From: an uncultured Oscillospiraceae bacterium
Lineage (GTDB): Bacteria > Bacillota > Clostridia > Oscillospirales > Oscillospiraceae
Reading direction: 5' to 3'
Assembly: GCA_934646005.1 (NCBI GenBank)
Contig: CAKUED010000001.1
Span: forward strand, 138,090-202,089
DNA length: 64,000 nucleotides
Shown: piece after piece, positions 58,595-64,000 of the stretch
How the letters are laid out: every line of letters begins with the position of its first letter
Position numbering within the stretch: the first letter of the stretch is position 1
The notes under the pieces: generated by a model
Database searches by the model: none
Told to the model about the DNA's origin: nothing
The model's input: the letters and a program-made list of their open reading frames with translations, nothing else
Made by a program: the position numbers and the translations under genes

Positions 58595-59029
58595 GCGTAG
58601 GGGAGGGCTCTGCCCCTCCCGTGCCGCACAATGTCACAAATATGAATGCACCAATGCGAAATGGTATGCACCCGTAGGGGCGGACGACCCTGTCCGCCCG
58701 GCAGGATGCAGCACCAAAAACGAATGCACCCCGGCGAATCCGCACAATGTTTGTAGGGGTCGATGCCGCGCTCTCCCCGCACGCTGCACACCCGTTTTTA
58801 CGATACGTTGCGGCAAAATTGCCGTTGCCCAACGGGCGGACAGGGTCGTCCGCCCCTACAAAACATTGTACGGGGTCGCCGATGGCGTGTGCAATTTTGT
58901 GATTGCACCCTGCCGGGTCGATGTGGGCATCGACCCCTACGGACGTATTGCGAGGTCGCCGGTTGTTGAGCGTTTTACAGTTGCGTCCTGCGCGGGCGGG
59001 GCAAGCCCCGCCCCTGCGTTACAACGAAA
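58595..59029. repeat. Mosaic hairpin-module array 4
   Basis: Six modules: right-facing A 58597-58621, B 58674-58700, C-variant 58753-58779 with its second arm replaced (TCGATGCCGCGCTCTCCCC); left-facing B 58834-58859, C 58915-58940, A 58993-59018. The right terminus CCCCTGCGTTACAACGAAA (59011-59029) is close to the array 1 end; on the left only GCGTAGGGG remains. A spacer in the left half is the inverse of spacers in arrays 1 and 3 (GGTGCATACC...CATTGGTGC). The 525-base gap between the GLUG gene and dpaB holds nothing else. Confidence 0.9.
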
Positions 59030-59047
59030 CAGCGGAATGTACAACGA

Positions 59048-59632
59048 TTACGCCGGTGCTGCCAGGATGGGCTGAATCTGCTCCCCATTCAGGGCGGAGC
59101 GGATGGTCTCCGGCAGGCGGGTGAAATCGGCGACGACGGAGCGCGGCTTTTTGATCGCGTTATCCTGCCGCATAGGCACGAAGAAATAGTGCCCGCGCGC
59201 GAGGAGCTTGCCGATGTTCTCGGCGTTGCCCGCCAGCGCGTCGTTGGTGGACACGGCGATGACGATCGGGCGCTCGTTGCGCAGGTGCGCCTTGGCGGCG
59301 AGGGTCACGGGCGTGTCGGCAATGCCGTTTGCGAGCTTTGCCAGCGTATTGCCCGTGCACGGCGCAATGACGAGGACGTCCAGCAGCTTTTTTGGTCCGA
59401 TCGGCTCTGCCTGCGCGATGGTGTGGATAACGGGCTGACCGCAGGCGCTCTCCAGCCGCGCGCGAAAGTCCGCCGCCGTGCCGAAGCGGGTGTCGGTCTC
59501 GTAGCTGACGGTTGACATAATTGGAATGATCTTCGGAAATTCCGCGCGCATTGCCTCCAACTGCGTGAGCACGGCGTCGAAGGTGCAAAAAGAGCCGCAC
59601 ATGGCGAATCCAAGCGTCAATTGTTCGTTCAT
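59048..59632 (-). CDS. dpaB: Dipicolinate synthase subunit B
   Basis: A 194-residue flavoprotein-like subunit (SpoVFB). Start LTLGFAMCGSFCTFDAVLTQLEAM, central FRARLESACGQPVIHTI and VIAPCTGNTLAKLANGIADTPVTLAAKAHLRNERP are typical. With DpaA it makes dipicolinic acid in the mother cell late in sporulation for loading into the spore core. The start overlaps the dpaA stop by four bases (ATGA). Confidence 0.95.
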   Translation of the reverse strand: MNEQLTLGFAMCGSFCTFDAVLTQLEAMRAEFPKIIPIMSTVSYETDTRFGTAADFRARLESACGQPVIHTIAQAEPIGPKKLLDVLVIAPCTGNTLAKLANGIADTPVTLAAKAHLRNERPIVIAVSTNDALAGNAENIGKLLARGHYFFVPMRQDNAIKKPRSVVADFTRLPETIRSALNGEQIQPILAAPA

Positions 59633-60474
59633 ACAGCCTCCTGTTCCGCGAGCGTTCGCAGGATCATGGTTTTGAGCGCCTCCGCTGCCGTTTTGGGCGC
59701 GCAGCGTCCCGGCAGACCGAGTGCGTGGATGTAGTGAAGCGCCGGCGGCGCATTTTCGGCAAGCCCGCCGCTGCCCGACGCGAGGTCGATGAGCAGGCAG
59801 TCCGGGCGCAGCGTGCGCAGATGTTCCTCGCGCAGGACGGGCGCGGGGACGGTATTGAAGATACAGTCATACTGCGCAAGATCGTGCAGATAGCTGCCGG
59901 TGCGGTCGGCGCGCAGACCGGCGCTTTCGATGGCGGCGCGGTCGGCGGGCTTGCGGGCGCTGACGGTGACACGGGCGTGCAGCGCATGCAGGCGGCTGCT
60001 GAGCGCCTTTCCAATGCGCCCATAGCCGACGACGAGGCAGCGGCTGCCGTGCAGCGCGATGGGCAGCTCACATATGGCGATTTCCAGCGCGCCTTCGGCG
60101 CTGGGCACGGCGTTGGCGACGGTGAGCGCTTCATCGTCCAGATAGTCGAAAACGCGTAGCCCGCGCGCTTCCAGCAGCGCCCGCACGCGCGAAAGTCCAC
60201 CGCCGAATACTACTGCGCCCGGCGTCAGGCTCTGCGCGACGGCATCCACGTCGATCCCCGCGCTGCGTTCGGAGCGGATGCGCCCGTTCTGCGTCAGCGC
60301 GGGCATGGGCAGCGCCACCGCCTGCGCGCCGTCCAGTGCGTCATACAGCCCGCCGGGTTCATCGTCCATGCCGGGGACTTCCGCGCAGCGGACGCGAAAG
60401 CCGCTGCGCAGCAGCGCCTGCGCCAGCCACATCTGCCGCGCGTCGCCGCCGATGACGGCGATTCGTTCGATCAT
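59629..60474 (-). CDS. dpaA: Dipicolinate synthase subunit A
   Basis: A 281-residue NAD(P)-binding subunit (SpoVFA). It starts MIERIAVIGGDARQMWLAQAL, has VVFGGGLSRVRALLEARGL in the middle, and the nucleotide-binding loop VVGYGRIGKALSSRLHAL. The ATG at 60474 is preferred to one at 60480 because AAAGAAGGG stands six bases before the former and directly touches the latter. The CATA-type promoter upstream suggests sigma-K control. Its presence marks the organism as spore-forming. Confidence 0.94.
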   Translation of the reverse strand: MIERIAVIGGDARQMWLAQALLRSGFRVRCAEVPGMDDEPGGLYDALDGAQAVALPMPALTQNGRIRSERSAGIDVDAVAQSLTPGAVVFGGGLSRVRALLEARGLRVFDYLDDEALTVANAVPSAEGALEIAICELPIALHGSRCLVVGYGRIGKALSSRLHALHARVTVSARKPADRAAIESAGLRADRTGSYLHDLAQYDCIFNTVPAPVLREEHLRTLRPDCLLIDLASGSGGLAENAPPALHYIHALGLPGRCAPKTAAEALKTMILRTLAEQEAV

Positions 60475-60495
60475 AAGCATCCCTTCTTTCCGCCT

Positions 60496-60521
60496 CATAC
60501 TATGCCGCGCCGCGCCTGCGT
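60496..60521 (-). promoter_or_regulatory. Possible sigma-K promoter of dpaAB
   Basis: Minus-strand CATAGTATG (60496-60504) resembles the sigma-K/E -10 CATAnnnTA, with an AC (60520-60521) 15 bases upstream as the -35. The start would fall about 15 bases before the dpaA codon. No sigma-A promoter is evident here. Tentative. Confidence 0.4.
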
Positions 60522-60524
60522 GCG

Positions 60525-60554
60525 AAAAAAATCCCCTGCCGGAGAGCAGCAGGG
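60525..60554 (-). terminator. Terminator after the CAP-domain gene
   Basis: CCCTGC (60534-60539) pairs with GCAGGG (60549-60554); on the minus strand a run of seven T follows. Confidence 0.8.
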
Positions 60555-60582
60555 AAGAAGAATTTTATTCTATATTTATACC

Positions 60583-61035
60583 TCAGCCGATGAACCACTG
60601 CGTCCAGTAACCGCCGTTTGCCATATATCCGACGCCCGTCTGCGTAAAGGACGCGGAGAGGATATTCGCGCGGTGCGACGGGGAGTTCATCCACGCGCTG
60701 ACCACGGCGGTGGGCGAATCATAGCCCATGGCGATGTTTTCCCCAGCGTATGTATACGACACGCCGAACGACCGCATCATGGCAAACGGCGAGCCGTAGG
60801 TGGGGCTTTCGTGCGAAAAATAGCCGCCCGCGCGCAGATCATCCGATTTGACGCGCGCGTAGCTGCACAGGTCGCTGTTCAGTGTGAGCGCGGGGAGCGA
60901 ATATTGCGCGCGCTCGGCGTTGACGAGCGAGACGACCTGCCGCTCATAGCCGGAGACATCCGCCGCCCGCGCGGCGGCGCTCACGCCGGTGAGAAGTACC
61001 AGCGCAAGCAGAAGTGTACAGAGCTTTCGTTTCAT
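60583..61035 (-). CDS. Secreted CAP-domain protein (YkwD-like)
   Basis: A 150-residue protein: signal peptide (KLCTLLLALVLLTGVSAAARA) and one CAP/SCP domain with LVNAERAQYSLPALTLNSDLCSYARVKSDDL, FSHESPTYGSPFAMM, GENIAMGYDSPTAVVSAWMNSPSHRANIL and GVGYMANGGYWTQWF. The His and Glu of the CAP cavity (HES, GEN) are present. Secreted CAP proteins of unknown activity are common in sporulating Firmicutes, some in the spore coat. AAGGAGG precedes the ATG. Confidence 0.93.
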   Translation of the reverse strand: MKRKLCTLLLALVLLTGVSAAARAADVSGYERQVVSLVNAERAQYSLPALTLNSDLCSYARVKSDDLRAGGYFSHESPTYGSPFAMMRSFGVSYTYAGENIAMGYDSPTAVVSAWMNSPSHRANILSASFTQTGVGYMANGGYWTQWFIG

Positions 61036-61225
61036 GGTAGAACCTCCTTCTCCTTCGTTTTAATGCAAACGCTGGCAAAATACAAGCTGTAAATCCTGCC
61101 GGGACAGGAAGTTTTCGACAAATGCGTGCAACTCTTTTCGCGCGCGCTTGTGTTTTGATATGCGGCTGTGCTATACTGTTTGCAGCGCACAAAGCGCGGG
61201 AAAAACGATCTACGGAGGCGGAATG

Positions 61226-61777
61226 ATGGAAGAAGCACGCGGATTTATTCGGGATATGCTCGATGTAAAAATGCTGATCCTGTTCGTGATGGCGGAAGCA
61301 AAATACGCCATGACGATGCAGGCGATCTACGAGGCAACATTTCAGGACGACAAGCTGAGCTATTTTGACATAGCGATCGCCGTCCCGCAGATGGTCGATA
61401 CAGGGCATTTGCAGGAGGTCGAGCACGGAAAATACCGTCTGACGCCGTTTGGGCGCGACGCGGAAAAGACGACCTGGAACGGTCTGCCCAAGCCGGTGCT
61501 GGACCGCGCGCGTGCCGCCGTGATCCGCTTTAACCAGAAAACGCGCCGCGAGCAGATGATCCACGCCGAGTATTCCCGCCGCGAGGGCGAGCGTGAGGAA
61601 TACGCCGTCCGGCTGGACCTCGGCGATGAGATCGGCGAGCTGATGCATCTGGAGCTGACCGCCGGGAGCGAACAGCAGGCGGAGCAGCTGAAAAAAGCGT
61701 TTGAGGAGGGTGCGGAGCTGCTGTACCGCAACATTATGGAGCAGCTTTCCGCGCGTAAAGAGAATGCGGACGTATAA
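61226..61777 (+). CDS. DUF4364 family protein (winged-helix-like)
   Basis: A 183-residue protein matching the clostridial DUF4364 pattern: an N-terminal winged-helix-like region (MLILFVMAEAKYAMTMQAIYEATFQDDKLSYFDIAIAVPQMVDTGHLQEVEHGKYRLTPFGRDA, described here by its ends LILFVMAEAK and YRLTPFGRDA) and a C-terminal part ending in a helix (EQQAEQLKKAFEEGAELLYRNI). Probably a transcriptional regulator, target unknown. The ATG at 61226 has GGAGG seven bases upstream; an ATG three bases earlier is too close. It overlaps the XRE gene by 14 bases. Confidence 0.85.
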   Translation: MEEARGFIRDMLDVKMLILFVMAEAKYAMTMQAIYEATFQDDKLSYFDIAIAVPQMVDTGHLQEVEHGKYRLTPFGRDAEKTTWNGLPKPVLDRARAAVIRFNQKTRREQMIHAEYSRREGEREEYAVRLDLGDEIGELMHLELTAGSEQQAEQLKKAFEEGAELLYRNIMEQLSARKENADV

Positions 61778-61979
61778 AAACGCAGCGCCGGTCCTGCGGG
61801 CGCATCTGGAACGGTTGGGTATGACGGCGGTGGAATTTTCCGACGCGACCGGCATCGACGCCGGGACGCTGCGCAATCTGCTGCAAGCCAGAAAACAGAA
61901 CATCAGCACGCGCAATCTCATGGTCATGGCGCGCTCGTTCGGCATGGGAATGCAGGAGTTAATTGACGAGATGGCGTAA
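61764..61979 (+). CDS. Small XRE-family helix-turn-helix protein
   Basis: A 71-residue protein that is nearly all a Cro/CI helix-turn-helix: VLRAHLERLGMTAVEFSDATGIDAGTLRNLL with the recognition helix around ATGIDAGTLRNL, then RNLMVMARSFGMGMQELIDEMA. It starts inside the DUF4364 gene, so the two are coupled and may act together. AAAGAGA is a weak ribosome-binding site, consistent with coupling. Confidence 0.85.
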   Translation: MRTYKNAAPVLRAHLERLGMTAVEFSDATGIDAGTLRNLLQARKQNISTRNLMVMARSFGMGMQELIDEMA

Positions 61980-62038
61980 TGCTGCGCGGCGGTTTGGCAA
62001 TATCACCCTGCCAGCATCTTCCTGCCGACAAGTTTTTG

Positions 62039-62066
62039 TTGCAATTTGCACAAAATGTGGTATACT
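62039..62066 (+). promoter_or_regulatory. Sigma-A promoter of hpf
   Basis: TTGCAA (62039-62044) and TATACT (62061-62066), 16-bp spacer, 65 bases before the start. Confidence 0.75.
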
Positions 62067-62131
62067 AATGTCAGGGATACCCCAATCGGTCTCCCAGCAC
62101 AAAAGTGTCAGAACGAAAGGAGCGGCAATTT

Positions 62132-62671
62132 ATGAGGTTTCAGTATTCGGAAAAGAAGGTCAGTCTGCCGGAAAACGTTCACAAGTACGCAGAAAAGAAA
62201 ATTATGAAGCTCGAACGGTTCTTCGGGGACGACGCCGACGCTCTCGTCACTTTTAGCGTTGAGAAAAACCGCAACCAGGCAGAGATCACCGTCCATGCGG
62301 CAAACACCTATTTCCGCGCAAGTGAAAGCACGTCCGATATGTTCGCGTCCATCGACGCGGCGGTCGCCACCATCGAGCGGCAGATCCGCAAGAACAAGAC
62401 GCGTCTTGCCCGCCGCCTGCGGCAGGATGCCTTCACGCGCACGCCGGAGGTCACGTCGTTTGCCCCCGATGAGCCGGAAGAGGGCGCATTTGAGATCGTG
62501 CGGCAGAAGAATTTCCATATGCTGCCCATGACGCGCGACGAGGCGATCTTGCAGATGAACCTGCTGGAGCATACGTTCTTTGCCTTCCGTGACGAGGACA
62601 AGGACGGCGCGTTTGCGGTCGTTTATAAGCGCACCGACGGCGGCTACGGCTTGCTGGAGGATGCCGACTGA
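62132..62671 (+). CDS. hpf: Ribosome hibernation-promoting factor, long form
   Basis: A 179-residue long HPF. The N domain (about 1-95) has the RaiA/HPF fold with LPENVHKYAEKKIMKLERFF and FRASESTSDMFASIDAAVATIERQIRKNKTRL; the C-terminal dimerisation domain (about 120-179) has FEIVRQKNFHMLPMTRDEAILQMNLLEHTFFAFRDED and VVYKRTDGGYGLLE. It joins two 70S ribosomes into an inactive 100S dimer. AAAGGAG at 62116-62122 sets the ATG at 62132. Confidence 0.97.
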   Translation: MRFQYSEKKVSLPENVHKYAEKKIMKLERFFGDDADALVTFSVEKNRNQAEITVHAANTYFRASESTSDMFASIDAAVATIERQIRKNKTRLARRLRQDAFTRTPEVTSFAPDEPEEGAFEIVRQKNFHMLPMTRDEAILQMNLLEHTFFAFRDEDKDGAFAVVYKRTDGGYGLLEDAD

Positions 62672-62723
62672 GTTTTTCGGCAGCGCCATGCTGCCGTAAC
62701 ATACCATACTTGACAGAGCTATG

Positions 62724-62752
62724 CAGAGCGCCTTCGGGCGCTCTGTGTTTTT
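62724..62752 (+). terminator. Terminator after hpf
   Basis: A 9-bp perfect stem, CAGAGCGCC at 62724-62732 with GGCGCTCTG at 62737-62745 and a TTCG tetraloop, followed by a T-run. Confidence 0.92.
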
Positions 62753-62857
62753 CTGCCGGAAAATGTATAGAATGTGATGAAAAACGCATTGCAAATCAGG
62801 ATGAATGCCGATATACTGAGCGTGAGATCCGAGAAAAATTGCGGAGGGAATTGCATC

Positions 62858-63754
62858 ATGCAACAGAAAAGCGGAAAATGGACGGACTGGCTGCTCATCG
62901 CGGCACTGGCAGTGCTGCTGGCACTGGCGTATTCTCTGTTTGTTTTTCCAAATTCCTTTGCGCCGACCGGCATCAACGGCATCATGACCATGATCCAGTA
63001 TTTATTCCACATTGATCTGGGCTACCTGTCGCTGCTGGGCAACCTGCCGTTCCTGATTGTATTCTGGAAGCACGTTGGGAGCGAGTTTTCCGGCAAGACG
63101 CTGGTGTTTGTCGTCGCGTTCTCGGTGGCGAACCTGCTGATGCGCCATTTCGGCGTGGAACGCTTTGGCTATCACACCGAAAACGGCACATCGCTCATCC
63201 TCGGACCGATCGTCGCGGGGCTGGTCAGCGGCTTTGCTTACGGCGTGACGCTCTCACACGGCGGTTCGACGGGCGGACTGGATATGCTGGCGGCGGCGGT
63301 GCGCAAGCGCCACCCGGAGATGGACCTTGTGTGGGTCATCTTCTGCCTGAACGCGAGTGTGGCGGTCATCTCGTTTTTCGTGTACGGCTATAAGTTTGAG
63401 CCGGTCATCATGTGCCTCATTTATTGTTACGTCAGCTCGCAGGTCAGCGGGCATATGCTGCGCGGTCTTAAAAAGGCGCTGAAGTTTGAGGTCGTGACAG
63501 ACGAGATCGAGGCGCTCTCGCAGGCGCTCATCGCGCAGATGCACCACGGCGTGACGGTCGTCCCGGCGGAGGGGATGTACTCCCACCAGGAGAAGAAGCT
63601 GCTCATCTGCCTGGTCAACCCGCGTCAGATCGTGCAGTTTCAGGACCTTTTGCGGCAGTTTCCGGGCTCTTTCGCCTACGTTTCCGAGGTTACGGAAACA
63701 ATGGGGAACTTTAAACACATCGCGCCGGAGAATTTGCAAAAAAGCGCAAAATAG
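62858..63754 (+). CDS. YitT family membrane protein
   Basis: A 298-residue protein with the YitT layout: five or six helices with SFAPTGINGIMTMIQYLF (first DUF161 unit) and YGVTLSHGGSTGGLDMLAAAVRKRHPEMDL (the GGSTGG.D motif), then a cytoplasmic DUF2179 domain from about residue 215 (HHGVTVVPAEGMYSHQEKKLLICLVNPRQIVQFQDLLRQ, cited by its ends HHGVTVVPAEG and FQDLLRQ). Function unresolved. GGAGGG at 62843-62848 fixes the ATG at 62858; upstream ATGs have no ribosome-binding site. Confidence 0.92.
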   Translation: MQQKSGKWTDWLLIAALAVLLALAYSLFVFPNSFAPTGINGIMTMIQYLFHIDLGYLSLLGNLPFLIVFWKHVGSEFSGKTLVFVVAFSVANLLMRHFGVERFGYHTENGTSLILGPIVAGLVSGFAYGVTLSHGGSTGGLDMLAAAVRKRHPEMDLVWVIFCLNASVAVISFFVYGYKFEPVIMCLIYCYVSSQVSGHMLRGLKKALKFEVVTDEIEALSQALIAQMHHGVTVVPAEGMYSHQEKKLLICLVNPRQIVQFQDLLRQFPGSFAYVSEVTETMGNFKHIAPENLQKSAK

Positions 63755-63757
63755 GTG

Positions 63758-63786
63758 TTGACATTTTCGACCGTTTCTGTTAAAAT
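63758..63786 (+). promoter_or_regulatory. rRNA-type promoter P1
   Basis: TTGACA (63758-63763) and TAAAAT (63781-63786), 17-bp spacer. Confidence 0.85.
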
Positions 63787-63859
63787 ACCTCTTGCGTTGA
63801 CGGGGAGCTGTTACGCGGCGGACATTGTCAAAAAACTTCTTGCGAATGCAAAAAAGTGC

Positions 63860-63888
63860 TTGACAAATGAGAGCCGCTGCGATATAAT
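63860..63888 (+). promoter_or_regulatory. rRNA-type promoter P2
   Basis: TTGACA (63860-63865) and TATAAT (63883-63888), 17-bp spacer, perfect consensus, preceded by an A-rich tract. The second of two tandem promoters about 100 bp apart, the usual arrangement before Firmicute rrn operons. Confidence 0.9.
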
Positions 63889-64000
63889 CAGCAAGCTCGC
63901 TTCAATGAGCACGCCACCACCGTGGCGAGTGTACCTTGTAAATTAAACAACGAGAAACATGACAAACACCTTGGACAATTTGATTTAATTAAGTTGTTCA
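63889..64000 (+). other. Probable rRNA operon leader (window ends before 16S)
   Basis: Downstream of P2 is an AT-rich, non-coding stretch with TTGTAAATTAAACAACGAGA and ACACCTTGGACAATTTG, the kind of 5' leader found just before 16S rRNA genes of clostridia. The 16S gene itself would start beyond the window, so this is inference. Confidence 0.65.

Overview
The window looks like chromosome of a GC-rich (about 60 % by eye), spore-forming, anaerobic low-branching Firmicute, most like the gut Clostridia of the Oscillospiraceae/Ruminococcaceae group. The basis is a mix of monoderm and sporulation markers (dipicolinate synthase DpaA/DpaB, DUF1292, DUF4364, DUF5711 and long-form HPF families, a Bce-type peptide-antibiotic detoxification module, SLH-domain surface proteins), anaerobic metabolism (FeoAB, Na+-translocating decarboxylase beta subunit, a ferredoxin:thioredoxin reductase catalytic chain), strong Shine-Dalgarno sites and textbook sigma-A promoters. 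This is inference from gene content; no 16S sequence lies inside the window.

Layout: 1-5.7 kb holds feoAB, an AI-2E-family permease, a YjdF/DUF2238-like membrane protein and, on the minus strand, oadB with a 43-residue OadG-like subunit. 5.8-6.1 kb is a dense run of hairpins. 6.1-9.6 kb (minus) is the translation cluster rpmG-secE-nusG-rplK-rplA and rplJ-rplL with an L10 leader. 9.7-14.2 kb carries ruvX, a DUF2461 gene, two half-size TSUP permease genes, a PrsA-like foldase, a 6S-like small RNA candidate, a DUF1292 gene and a BofC-like small protein. 14.4-24.7 kb (plus) is a bifunctional PBP, an rRNA-methyltransferase-like gene, ecfA1-ecfA2-ecfT, truA, a DUF5711 gene and a ClpE-like unfoldase. 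RNase P RNA (minus) and murD-ispD-ispF (plus) diverge at 25.2 kb. 28.6-37 kb has a zinc-ribbon membrane protein, mgtE with an unusual leader, alaX, nudC, small membrane proteins, prfC and a thioredoxin/FTR pair. 37.3-44.2 kb carries two large SLH surface proteins facing each other across a tRNA-Leu. 44.3-48.9 kb (minus) is a complete Bce-type two-component/ABC module. 49-58.5 kb has degV, a rhomboid-like protein, metK under a SAM-I riboswitch, and an MMPL transporter overlapping a 1,176-residue GLUG/coiled-coil exported protein. 59-63.8 kb has dpaAB, a CAP-domain protein, DUF4364/XRE genes, hpf and a YitT protein; the window ends in two tandem strong promoters and a leader typical of an rRNA operon.

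The most striking non-genic content is four intergenic arrays (27.9-28.5, 36.8-37.2, 40.6-41.1 and 58.6-59.0 kb) built from the same three kinds of short GC-rich hairpin modules, mirrored about a centre and, in the best copy, bounded by a perfect 19-bp terminal inverted repeat. They account for most long non-coding stretches and generate many spurious open frames. A second inverted-repeat family (34.2 and 41.1 kb) and a 161-bp MITE-like element with a 4-bp target duplication (33.6 kb) are also present.

Two leader regions deserve attention as possible undescribed regulation: the mgtE leader, which encodes a 29-codon proline-containing peptide whose early codons can pair with the anti-Shine-Dalgarno strand of a hairpin that otherwise hides the mgtE ribosome-binding site; and the prfC (release factor 3) leader, which has a perfectly spaced Shine-Dalgarno in front of a start-stop AUG-UAG mini-ORF. 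Both are inferences from sequence alone.
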